Shown piece after piece: positions 7,187 to 14,202 of a stretch of 16,492 nt of DNA. Under the pieces are notes generated by a model. It ran no database searches. It saw only the letters and a list, made by a program, of their open reading frames with translations, and was not told where the DNA came from. A program made the translations under genes and the position numbers. The stretch's first letter is position 1, and each line of letters begins with the position of its first letter. The stretch comes from Octadecabacter sp. (lineage in GTDB: Bacteria; Pseudomonadota; Alphaproteobacteria; Rhodobacterales; Rhodobacteraceae): the NCBI GenBank assembly GCA_018500065.2, contig JAHBAO020000382.1, forward strand, positions 1 to 16,492, written 5' to 3'.

Positions 7187-7399
7187 TTAAACTTTGTCTT
7201 CGTCGGACGGTGTTACGTCTTTGGCGTCTTCAGCCAGTGTTTCTTCTAGTTCTTTGCCGCCATCATCAACGCCCTTTTTGAACGCTGTAATGCCTTTGCC
7301 AACTTCGCCCATCAGGGACGAAATTTTACCGCGTCCAAACAGGACCAGCACAACAACTGCGATCAAAAGAAGACCCGGAAGGCCGATATTATTAAGCAT
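7187..7399 (-). CDS. tatA: Twin-arginine translocase subunit TatA
   Basis: 70-residue TatA, the pore-forming subunit of the Tat translocase. The frame stays open far upstream (to 7864), but the gene starts at ATG 7399. The protein then begins MLNNIGLPGLLLIAVVVLVL, the expected N-terminal membrane helix, and GGAGAG (7405-7410 on the minus strand) is 5 bases before it. FGRGKISSLMGEVGKGITAFKKG (21-43) is the conserved hinge and amphipathic helix, followed by an acidic tail. It is the first gene of tatA-tatB-tatC-DUF815, so the operon promoter should lie in 7400-7594. Confidence 0.96.
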   Translation of the reverse strand: MLNNIGLPGLLLIAVVVLVLFGRGKISSLMGEVGKGITAFKKGVDDGGKELEETLAEDAKDVTPSDEDKV

Positions 7400-7534
7400 G
7401 TATTCTCTCCAAGAGTGGCAGGCGATTTTGCCCGCATTGGCTTTGCAGATCATAGGAGTAGTGATGCGCAGGCCGATTGGGAAGGGGAAAAGCGCAAATT
7501 GGTCCCCTAACCCACAGGGGTTTGGCCAGTATTG

Positions 7535-7569
7535 TGACAGTTTTCTGGCAGTTGTCAGTTTATTGTCAT
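7535..7569. promoter_or_regulatory. Repeated TGACA/TGTCA motifs, candidate operator of the WYL regulator
   Basis: TGACA at 7535-7539, TGTCA at 7553-7557 and TGTCA at 7564-7568 lie within 60 bases of the regulator's start. The last two are 11 bases apart (one helical turn), and the first forms an inverted pair with them. CTGGCAG and TTGTCAG (7545-7558) are a tandem near-repeat. WYL/YafY-type regulators often control their own divergent region, so autoregulation and an effect on tatA are possible. The motif assignment is inference only. Confidence 0.35.
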
Positions 7570-7594
7570 AAGCTTGTACCAAAGGGGGCCAGAC

Positions 7595-8275
7595 ATGCGG
7601 CGTGCTGACAGATTGATGAATTTGATTCGACACCTGCGCGATGGACATTTGCACCGCGCAAGTGACTTGGCCGGGGCGATGAAGGTATCCTTGCGCACGA
7701 TCTATCGCGATATGGAAACATTGGCGAAATCCGGTGTGCCGATTGAGGGCGAGCGCGGCACAGGTTACCGCGTGACCGCCGCGATCACCCTCCCCCCACT
7801 GAACCTGTCGATGGCCGAGCTTGAGGCGCTGCATGTTGGCCTTGCCGCGATGCGCCAGGCGCAAGACCCCGATCTTGCTGCCGCGGCCTCAAGCCTTGCG
7901 ACGAAACTCGATGGTGTCTTGCCCGAAGTGAACGCCCCGACGTCGCTCGCAGTCTACCCCTTTGCCGATGCAGCACGCGGTTTTCAGCACTTGCCAAAAA
8001 TCCGCAGCGCCATTCGCGCACGTCAAAAGCTATTAATTAACTTGGGCACTCGCGACCGAACGGTTCGGCCCTTGCAATTAGACTATTGGGGCCGCCTTTG
8101 GACGTGCATCGTTTGGTGTGACACCACCCGTAAGTTCGACGACCTGCGCATTGACCAGATCACACAATTGCGCATCTTGCCGAGCTTATTTGTCGAAGAA
8201 GAAGGCAAGCGGTTGCAAGACTACCGATCAGCCAGCACGCGGAAAGATGAAGCAGCGGTCGCGCCGGATCATTAA
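7595..8275 (+). CDS. YafY-type transcriptional regulator (HTH_11 plus WYL domain)
   Basis: 226 residues from ATG 7595, preceded by a strong GGGGG at 7584-7588; a TTG at 7574 in the same frame is rejected. Residues 3-60 form a winged helix-turn-helix of the DeoR/HTH_11 kind (RADRLMNLIRHLRDG … VSLRTIYRDMETL, wing around GERGTGYRV). Residues ~130-198 are a WYL ligand-sensing domain, with the family's core visible as PLQLDYWGRLWTCIVWCD (159-176) and a later LRIDQI. Such proteins bind small ligands or nucleic acid and regulate nearby genes. It is divergent from tatA, with 195 bp between them. Its last 48 bases overlap the 3' end of the opposing ABC ATPase gene. No obvious target operon follows on its own strand. 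Confidence 0.9.
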   Translation: MRRADRLMNLIRHLRDGHLHRASDLAGAMKVSLRTIYRDMETLAKSGVPIEGERGTGYRVTAAITLPPLNLSMAELEALHVGLAAMRQAQDPDLAAAASSLATKLDGVLPEVNAPTSLAVYPFADAARGFQHLPKIRSAIRARQKLLINLGTRDRTVRPLQLDYWGRLWTCIVWCDTTRKFDDLRIDQITQLRILPSLFVEEEGKRLQDYRSASTRKDEAAVAPDH

Positions 8276-9307
8276 CCATAAAACCGTGCCCTTCTTGGGC
8301 AAGAACACGGACGGAATGAGTGCCTTCATTTCGGTGCCATCATCCAAGCTGAATTCCACAAGGCTTTCAAACCCCATGAACCGCGCACGCTTTACAGTGC
8401 CGCGTGCGGGCGTACCTTCTGCGATAGTGGCGTTTGGGCCTTTGCCGTGACGATCAAAGTCGATCTTGACGTGCTGGGGGCGGATCACAATATCCACCGC
8501 CGTACCGTCAGCGACGCCCGGCACAAGGAATTGACCAAAGTCCGTCTGCGCCAAGGCACCATTAACTTCGGCTTGCACAACATTGATATCACTAAAGAAA
8601 CCAGCAGCTTCTTTGTCGACGGGCGTGTTGTAGATATTGTAAGGTGCGCCCCGTTGCACGATCTTGCCATTGCGCATCAACGCAATCTCGTCTGCCATGC
8701 GCATCGCCTCACCCGGCTCATGCGTGACCAGTAAAACAGCCGTGCCTTCGGCCTTCAGCACATCCAGCGTTTCATCACGGATGTCATCACGCAGGCGGTC
8801 GTCTAACCCGCTAAACGGCTCGTCCATCAGCATGATGCGCGGGCGCGGCGCAAGGGCGCGGGCCAGTGCGACGCGTTGTTGCTCCCCCCCTGAGAGCTCA
8901 TGCGGGTAGTTGTCGATGTAGGACAGCATGCCGACCTTAGCCAGGAGGTCTTCGACCCGTGCGCGTGTTTTGGACGCACGCCCCGTTAGCCCATAGGCGA
9001 CATTGCCCGCGACAGACAAATGCGGGAACAGTGCAAAATCCTGAAACATCAGGCCAATGCCACGCCCCTCAGGTGGGACGCGGTGTTTACCGTCGCAAAT
9101 CATTTCCCCATCAACCCAGATGGACCCAGACTCTTGCGTCTCAATCCCAGCGATCATGCGCAGCGTCGTGGACTTGCCGCAACCAGACGGCCCAAGCAGG
9201 CACGTCACCTGCCCCGGCATGACCGACAACGACACATCATCCACCACACGCCGCCCAGCAAAGCTGCGTATGAGATTGCGAATTTCAAGGCGGGGAGTAT
9301 CCGTCAC
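8228..9307 (-). CDS. ABC transporter ATP-binding protein, ferric iron (FbpC)-like
   Basis: About 359-residue ATPase of the iron/spermidine/sulfate (CUT1-like) importer class. In the longer numbering starting one codon earlier, Walker A is GPSGCGKST (40-48), the Q-loop is Gln90, the signature is LSGGEQQR (139-146), Walker B is IMLMDEP (159-165) and the switch His is His197. The wording RGIGLMFQDFALFPHLSVAGNVAYGL is typical of FbpC-type Fe3+ ATPases, and residues ~240-360 form a TOBE-like domain. No ATG is available: TTG 9310 and GTG 9307 are adjacent, both within reach of an AAGGG (9317-9321), and GTG is chosen. No permease or binding protein adjoins it, so it is an orphan here. Its end overlaps the regulator gene. 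Confidence 0.88.
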   Translation of the reverse strand: MTDTPRLEIRNLIRSFAGRRVVDDVSLSVMPGQVTCLLGPSGCGKSTTLRMIAGIETQESGSIWVDGEMICDGKHRVPPEGRGIGLMFQDFALFPHLSVAGNVAYGLTGRASKTRARVEDLLAKVGMLSYIDNYPHELSGGEQQRVALARALAPRPRIMLMDEPFSGLDDRLRDDIRDETLDVLKAEGTAVLLVTHEPGEAMRMADEIALMRNGKIVQRGAPYNIYNTPVDKEAAGFFSDINVVQAEVNGALAQTDFGQFLVPGVADGTAVDIVIRPQHVKIDFDRHGKGPNATIAEGTPARGTVKRARFMGFESLVEFSLDDGTEMKALIPSVFLPKKGTVLWLMIRRDRCFIFPRAG

Positions 9308-9384
9308 CAATAGAGGCCCTTAATCCTTACCGAATAAATCGGGTATAGATCGCAGATAGCAACGCACCCAGCTCAGGGCAAGTG

Positions 9385-10164
9385 TCAGAGCGTCGCGTTT
9401 ACCGCACCACCATCCAGCAACAGGTTTTGCCCGACGATAAAGCCCGCATGCTGGGAACACAGGAACGCGCAGGCCGCCCCGAATTCTTCGCGCGTGCCGT
9501 AACGCCCCGCTGGAATGGTTGCTTCGCGGTTGATCTTGGCTTGTTCAACCGAAATCCCCTGCGTATCACTAACACCCTTGTCCAGAGAAACGGCTCGGTC
9601 TGTGGCGTGAATGCCCGGCAGCAAGTTGTTAATGGTCACTCCAGAACCCGCAACTTGGCGCGATGTGCCGCCGACATACCCTGTCAGACCTGCACGTGCC
9701 GCGTTGGACAGACCCAGGACCGGAATAGGTGACTTCACGGATTGCGAGGTGATGTTCACCACGCGCCCCCAGCCTTTGTCCATCATTCCTGGAAGCAAGG
9801 CTTTTATCAGCGCGATCGGCGTCAGCATGTTGGCATCAAGGGCGGCAATAAAATCATCGCGGCCCCAATCAGACCACATCCCCGGAGGCGGGCCGCCCGC
9901 ATTTGTTACCAATATATCAACGCCCTGCGCGGCATCAATCACCGCCTTCTGGCCTTCGGGGGATGTCACATCCGCGGCCACCGTCACCACATCAACGCCG
10001 TAGGTTTCACGAATCTCAGCCGCTGTCGCCTCAAGCGCGTCAACGCCGCGTGCGTTCATAACCAAATCAACACCTTCCGCTGCCAAAGCTTCAGCACAAC
10101 CGCGCCCTAACCCCTTAGATGACGCGCAGACCAGTGCCCGCTTGCCTTTGATGCCCATGTCCAT
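9385..10164 (-). CDS. SDR-superfamily protein lacking the catalytic Tyr/Lys
   Basis: 259 residues from ATG 10164, chosen because GGGAGAG (10171-10177, minus strand) lies 6 bases before it; an upstream ATG at 10179 would place that site inside the gene. The fold is SDR throughout: NAG at 88-90, NITS at 137-140, NNLLPG (179-184), a C-terminal LLLDGG. The glycine motif is altered to CASSKGLG (13-20; the first Gly is Ala14). The YxxxK motif is replaced by SNAAR (Ser153, Arg157). This matches the 'BKR-like SDR-like' subgroup known to deviate from the coenzyme motif and catalytic tetrad, so a normal ketoreductase activity is doubtful. The ABC ATPase gene follows after 77 bases on the same strand. 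Confidence 0.88.
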   Translation of the reverse strand: MDMGIKGKRALVCASSKGLGRGCAEALAAEGVDLVMNARGVDALEATAAEIRETYGVDVVTVAADVTSPEGQKAVIDAAQGVDILVTNAGGPPPGMWSDWGRDDFIAALDANMLTPIALIKALLPGMMDKGWGRVVNITSQSVKSPIPVLGLSNAARAGLTGYVGGTSRQVAGSGVTINNLLPGIHATDRAVSLDKGVSDTQGISVEQAKINREATIPAGRYGTREEFGAACAFLCSQHAGFIVGQNLLLDGGAVNATL

Positions 10165-10227
10165 TTTGGTCTCTCCCATATGAGATCATTACCTTGCATC
10201 AACAAACGCCCACTATAGGTCTGATCG

Positions 10228-10256
10228 TTGACGATATTTCGCCCCATTTCTAAGGT
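10228..10256 (+). promoter_or_regulatory. Candidate sigma-70 promoter of the Hint-domain gene
   Basis: TTGACG (10228-10233) and TAAGGT (10251-10256) are separated by 17 bases. Transcription would begin near 10263, leaving a leader of ~40 bases before the ATG at 10302. The -35 box is good and the -10 box weak. The region also separates the divergently read SDR gene. Confidence 0.4.
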
Positions 10257-10301
10257 AGGTTTCTGCGCAATGACCACCCCTTTTTGAGCAGAGTACCCCA
10301 A

Positions 10302-11285
10302 ATGTCCGAAACTGCCCGCAACACCATTGCCGTTTTCGCATCCGACATGTTTGTCGTGACAGACGGCGTGGCTGAGGGCGAAGGTGTTTCGTTCATGGAT
10401 GAACTCGTCCTTGATGATGTTTATCAGCTCACCGCCGACACTCCGCGCAAGGCACTTACCTACGAAAAGGGCGACGGATCAGGGTTTGTCATTGCCAGTG
10501 ACACCGAGATCGGGACACCCGGCAATTTGTTGTATCTTGACTGTGCCGTAACGCTCATAGCGCCTGACAGTACCACCTACGAAGCGCTGATCTTGGTCGA
10601 GGTCGAAGGCGATGAGGCCGCCGAGGTTTACTTGATGCCGCTTGGCACCTTGAAGGAGGAATATGACTATCGCCTTGTTGGAGCGGACCGCGAAGCTGCA
10701 GCGGCGAAGTTTGGTGATGTTGCCTGCGTGCGATTTGCCCGCGGCACCCACATCACGCTGGCGTCCGGCGCCCAAGTCCCGATTGAAGATCTGAAAATCG
10801 GCGATCGCGTGCTGACACGTGATGCCGGATCACAGGAAATCCGCTGGATTGGGGAAACCACATTGCGCGCTGTCGGGGATTACGCCCCCGTGGTGATAAC
10901 CGAGGGCGCTTTGTTCAACACGCGTGATTTGATGCTGAGCCCAGACCATCGCCTGTTTATCTATCAACGCGAAGATAAGCTTGGCGCAGGAAGGTCAGAA
11001 GTGCTGGTTAAGGTGCGCCATTTGATTAACGGTGACACGGTCTATCGTCGCGACGGCGGTTTCTACGACTTTTTCCAAATCCTGTTTGACGATCACCAGA
11101 TTATCTACGCCGAAGGCATCGCCGCTGAAACGCTGCTTGTGGATGCCCGCACACGTGCCGCCCTGCCCGAAGAAGCAGGCGCGACGGAACATATGTATGC
11201 GCCGCACCGCGACTTCGAAGTGACAGAAAGCCTCGCGAACCGCCCTGATATTGTGTCGCTCTTGAAAAAGGCATCCTCTAGCTAG
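10302..11285 (+). CDS. Hint (Hedgehog/intein)-domain protein
   Basis: 327 residues from ATG 10302; an in-frame TTG at 10284 is possible but less natural, and neither has a strong ribosome binding site. Residues 1-~138 form an N-terminal domain of unknown function, acidic and probably beta-rich, without a clear signal peptide. Residues ~140-285 are a Hint_2 domain: the N-terminal nucleophile is Cys142 in ACVRFARGTHIT, followed by VPIEDLKIGDRVLTRDAG, SPDHRLFI with His216, and FDDHQIIYAEGIAAETLLVD near the end. Hint domains cleave themselves at the cysteine through a thioester, and this class is common in Rhodobacteraceae, often on secreted proteins. The remaining ~40 residues are a short tail, so there is no large C-terminal extein and protein splicing is unlikely. 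The substrate or partner is unknown. Confidence 0.85.
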   Translation: MSETARNTIAVFASDMFVVTDGVAEGEGVSFMDELVLDDVYQLTADTPRKALTYEKGDGSGFVIASDTEIGTPGNLLYLDCAVTLIAPDSTTYEALILVEVEGDEAAEVYLMPLGTLKEEYDYRLVGADREAAAAKFGDVACVRFARGTHITLASGAQVPIEDLKIGDRVLTRDAGSQEIRWIGETTLRAVGDYAPVVITEGALFNTRDLMLSPDHRLFIYQREDKLGAGRSEVLVKVRHLINGDTVYRRDGGFYDFFQILFDDHQIIYAEGIAAETLLVDARTRAALPEEAGATEHMYAPHRDFEVTESLANRPDIVSLLKKASSS

Positions 11286-11308
11286 TTGCCGCCTGCGATT
11301 TGTCTTGA

Positions 11309-11337
11309 TTGCGAATGTCAAAGCGTCCCGATATAGC
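11309..11337 (+). promoter_or_regulatory. Candidate prfC promoter directing a leaderless transcript
   Basis: TTGCGA (11309-11314), a 17-base spacer and TATAGC (11332-11337). The expected start of transcription, about 7 bases after the -10 box, coincides with the prfC ATG at 11345. No Shine-Dalgarno sequence precedes that ATG, consistent with a leaderless message. Confidence 0.45.
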
Positions 11338-11344
11338 GCGAGAC

Positions 11345-12940
11345 ATGACAAACCGCCCAGACCTTCCCGCTGAAATTGCCCGCCGCCGGACCTTTGCGAT
11401 CATTTCGCACCCTGACGCTGGTAAGACGACCCTGACCGAAAAATTCCTGTTGTTTGGTGGGGCGATCCAGATGGCGGGGCAAGTGCGCGCCAAGGGCGAA
11501 GCAAGGCGTACACGGTCCGACTTTATGCAGATGGAAAAAGACCGCGGTATTTCGGTTTCTGCGTCTGCGATGTCGTTTGATTATAAACATTACCGCTACA
11601 ATCTTGTGGATACGCCAGGCCACTCCGACTTCTCGGAAGATACGTATCGTACCCTCACGGCCGTAGATGCCGCCGTCATGGTGATTGACGGCGCGAAGGG
11701 CGTGGAATCCCAAACCCAAAAACTGTTTGAAGTCTGCCGCCTGCGCGACCTGCCGATCCTGACGTTTTGTAACAAGATGGACCGCGAAAGCCGCGACACA
11801 TTCGAAATCATCGACGAAATTCAAGAAAACCTCGCGATTGACGTGACACCGGCCAGCTGGCCCATCGGCGTTGGCCGCGATTTCATCGGCTGTTACGATA
11901 TCCTGCGCGACCGCCTTGATATCATGGATCGCGCTGATCGAAATAAGATCGCAGAATCCGTTGAAATTAACGGCTTGGACGACCCGAAATGGGAAGAACA
12001 TGTGCCCGCCCCCCTCCTTGCGACGTTCCGCGAAGAGATTGAAATGGCAAAAGAATTACTGCCCCCGCTGGATCCAAAGGCGGTTCTTGAGGGCACGATG
12101 ACCCCGATCTGGTTTGGCTCTGCGGTGAACAGCTTTGGCGTGCGCGAATTGATGGAAGGCATTGCCAATTTCGGCCCCGAGCCCCAGCCACAAACTGCAC
12201 AACCGCGCACTATCATGCCTGAAGAAAAGAAGGTCGCCGGCTTCGTGTTTAAGGTTCAAGCCAACATGGACCCAAAACACCGCGACCGCGTGGCGTTTGT
12301 GCGTATGGCGTCCGGCCACTTTACCCGCGGCATGAAACTGACCCATGTGCGTAGCAAAAAACAGATGGCAATTTCGAACCCCGTCTTGTTCCTCGCATCT
12401 GACCGCGAACTGGCCGAAGAAGCATGGGCCGGGGACATCATCGGCATCCCCAACCACGGCCAACTGCGCATTGGTGACACGCTGACCGAAGGCGAAGTTT
12501 TGCAGGTTAAGGGCATCCCATCCTTCGCGCCTGAATTGCTGCAAGGCGTGCGCGCGGGCGATCCGTTGAAGTCAAAGCATCTTGAAAAAGCGCTGATGCA
12601 GTTCGCCGAAGAAGGCGCCGCGAAGGTCTTCAAACCCTCATTCGGCTCTGGTTTCATTGTCGGCGTCGTTGGCCCGCTGCAATTCGAGGTCCTCGCAAGC
12701 CGGATTGAGCTGGAATACGGCCTGCCCGTACGGTTTGAGCAATCGCAGTTTACATCCGCCCGCTGGGTGTCTGGAGCCAAGGACGCGGTTGAGAAATTCT
12801 CCGCCGCCAACAAGCAGCACATCGGCACAGACAGCGATGGTGACACCGTCTACCTGACACGCTTGCAATGGGACATCGACCGCGTCGGGCGCGACTACCC
12901 CGATGTTGCGCTGACTGCGACGAAGGAAATGATGGCCTAG
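11345..12940 (+). CDS. prfC: Peptide chain release factor 3
   Basis: 531-residue translational GTPase that recycles RF1/RF2 from the ribosome after termination. From ATG 11345 the protein starts MTNRPDLPAEIARRRTFAII, matching the 529-residue E. coli RF3; upstream in-frame starts (11309, 11315) would add a tail absent from relatives. The G domain shows G1 SHPDAGKTT (21-29), G3 DTPGH (89-93), G4 NKMD (143-146) and a later GSA. The switch-I region holds the family's RTRSDFMQMEKDRGISVSAS. Domains 2 and 3 follow, with RF3 hallmarks such as GFVFKVQANMDPKHRDRVAF and a C-terminal region near RWVSGAK. It has its own candidate promoter and no operon partner immediately downstream. Confidence 0.97.
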   Translation: MTNRPDLPAEIARRRTFAIISHPDAGKTTLTEKFLLFGGAIQMAGQVRAKGEARRTRSDFMQMEKDRGISVSASAMSFDYKHYRYNLVDTPGHSDFSEDTYRTLTAVDAAVMVIDGAKGVESQTQKLFEVCRLRDLPILTFCNKMDRESRDTFEIIDEIQENLAIDVTPASWPIGVGRDFIGCYDILRDRLDIMDRADRNKIAESVEINGLDDPKWEEHVPAPLLATFREEIEMAKELLPPLDPKAVLEGTMTPIWFGSAVNSFGVRELMEGIANFGPEPQPQTAQPRTIMPEEKKVAGFVFKVQANMDPKHRDRVAFVRMASGHFTRGMKLTHVRSKKQMAISNPVLFLASDRELAEEAWAGDIIGIPNHGQLRIGDTLTEGEVLQVKGIPSFAPELLQGVRAGDPLKSKHLEKALMQFAEEGAAKVFKPSFGSGFIVGVVGPLQFEVLASRIELEYGLPVRFEQSQFTSARWVSGAKDAVEKFSAANKQHIGTDSDGDTVYLTRLQWDIDRVGRDYPDVALTATKEMMA

Positions 12941-13040
12941 CCTGAGTCCGATCCGCAACAACCCGCCGACCCTGAAAGCTTTTTCTGGATCGTACGCGCA
13001 ACGCGTCTTAGACTCTCTCCAACAGCGACGGAGTGTTCAA

Positions 13041-13481
13041 TTGACCAAATCTACAGTTTCAATCCTTGCCCTTACCGCGCCCCTAACTGTTGGGGCGACG
13101 TTCGTGTTGGCGGACGACAATGCGGCCCAGTGGGACCTGCTTTCGCAGATCAAAGTCGACGAAATCATCACGGACACCTCCTATGAAGTGCGCAAAGTGT
13201 TCCCGTCTGCTATCGAAAACGGGGTTGAGCAGTTTGACATCAGCGGCTACCTCGTTCCGTTGAACGAAGGCGCGGTCATATCCGACTTCATCCTGATTTC
13301 GGACATGGGGTTTTGCCCGTTCTGCGGATCGCCGGAACACGGCACATCTTTGCAGGTGTCTATGGCCGACCCGATTGCCTTTGAAGAAGGCAAGCGCGTC
13401 ACCCTTCGCGGCGCGTTGGAAACGGTGACCGATCCCGAAACCTGGCAGACCACGCGCCTTAGCAACGCGCACGCGCTCTGA
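13041..13481 (+). CDS. Exported small protein with a CPFC motif (DUF3299-like), unknown function
   Basis: 146 residues starting with TTG at 13041; GGAG at 13030-13033 lies 7 bases before it, and no ATG fits. Residues 1-24 form a signal peptide (Lys3, hydrophobic core, cleavage after VLA), so the protein should be periplasmic. The mature part has a beta-rich pattern including FDISGYLVPLNEGAVISDFI (65-84), then SDMGFCPFCGSPEHG (87-101) with Cys92 and Cys95, and ends with TLRGALETV…LSNAHAL. The 'G-Y-L-V-P-L … F-x-L … L-x-G' outline recalls DUF3299-type periplasmic proteins. The CPFCG could bind zinc or another metal, or be redox active; His100 and His144 are further possible ligands. The TGA stop overlaps the next gene in CTGA. 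Confidence 0.8.
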   Translation: MTKSTVSILALTAPLTVGATFVLADDNAAQWDLLSQIKVDEIITDTSYEVRKVFPSAIENGVEQFDISGYLVPLNEGAVISDFILISDMGFCPFCGSPEHGTSLQVSMADPIAFEEGKRVTLRGALETVTDPETWQTTRLSNAHAL

Positions 13482-14074
13482 CCCTTCGCAACCGTGTTCA
13501 GCCCGATGGCCAGATCTTGGATGTTCCGTCACGCGGTTTGTTCACGGGCAATCGCGGGATTTTGCATACTTCTGATAAAGTTATGGGCGCGGCGCTCTGG
13601 AAACATCGCGCATGGATTTGTTGTACTTTGAATTGGCAAAGCAGGCGGCGCAACGTGATGAGCGGGCGTAACTGGACGGAATTGTTCTTCCTTGATGAAG
13701 CGGTTGCGATGGCGGCAGGGCACCGCCCTTGTGCCTATTGCAGACGCGCAAATTACAACGCTTACTCAGAAGCTTGGGGGGAAAGCCTGAAAGCCCCACA
13801 GATGGATGCCGTGCTGCACCGCGCCCGTGCGGTAAATGGTGCGCGTCACCTGCAAACCCACCAAGCACAGGCGCAAGACCTGCCGGATGGTACATTCATC
13901 AAAACCGATCAACCCTATTTGCTACGCCGTGATGCCGCATTTCCTTATGCGCCCAATGGCTACGGCGCACCGAAATCACGACCAACCGGCGTTGTCACCG
14001 CCCTTACATCCGCTCCGATGATCGGCGTTTTGCGTGGCGGATATGCCCCCCAATTGCACCCCTCCGCGGGCTAA
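13478..14074 (+). CDS. Conserved unknown protein with CAYCRR motif, probable CTG start
   Basis: 198 residues if started at CTG 13478. An in-frame TAG at 13460-13462 closes the frame upstream, and no ATG, GTG or TTG occurs before TTG 13517. Starting there would drop the sequence TLRNRVQPDGQIL, which looks like the real N-terminus of this family (recalled). CTG 13478 forms a CTGA overlap with the previous stop, as ATGA does for coupled genes. Recognisable segments are RGLFTGNRGILH (19-30), AWICC (45-49), TELFFLDEAVAMAAGHRPCAYCRRA (67-91, given here as landmarks) and GYGAPKSRP (161-169). Cys85-x2-Cys88 with His82 suggests a zinc site, and Cys48/Cys49 may add to it. There is no signal peptide, so it is cytoplasmic. 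Function is unknown; a nucleic-acid role is possible from the basic residues. Confidence 0.78.
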   Translation: MTLRNRVQPDGQILDVPSRGLFTGNRGILHTSDKVMGAALWKHRAWICCTLNWQSRRRNVMSGRNWTELFFLDEAVAMAAGHRPCAYCRRANYNAYSEAWGESLKAPQMDAVLHRARAVNGARHLQTHQAQAQDLPDGTFIKTDQPYLLRRDAAFPYAPNGYGAPKSRPTGVVTALTSAPMIGVLRGGYAPQLHPSAG

Positions 14075-14087
14075 CTCCTTTGTTTAC

Positions 14088-14116
14088 TTGACGTTATCGC
14101 GCCTCGGACGTAGACG
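14088..14116 (+). promoter_or_regulatory. Candidate promoter of the DEAD-box helicase gene
   Basis: TTGACG (14088-14093), 17 bases, then TAGACG (14111-14116). Transcription from about 14123 would give a leader of ~80 bases before the TTG start at 14203. The -10 match is weak. Within the leader lies a 6-codon frame (14141-14161) preceded by AGGG-like bases. Confidence 0.3.
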
Positions 14117-14202
14117 TTTGCCACCCAAAGGGCAGGCAATATGGCCAGCCCAGCCGCGTGACGATTGCGGCTTACAGCTGCAACCTCCGCGAAAGGATTA
14201 AA

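Noticed and set aside
7504..7520. CCCCT/AGGGG hairpin as a terminator
   Set aside because: Only 5 bp with a 7-base loop and no U-tract, and no gene ends nearby.
7400..7864. Upstream extension of the tatA frame to 225 residues
   Set aside because: The extension lacks TatA features, runs through the divergent regulator gene, and ATG 7399 has a good ribosome binding site.
11318..12001. 227-residue minus-strand open frame
   Set aside because: Shadow of prfC; the plus strand carries all GTPase motifs.
12941..13040. Terminator after prfC
   Set aside because: Only a short ACGCG/CGCGT inverted repeat near 12995 without a U-tract; too weak to list as a feature.
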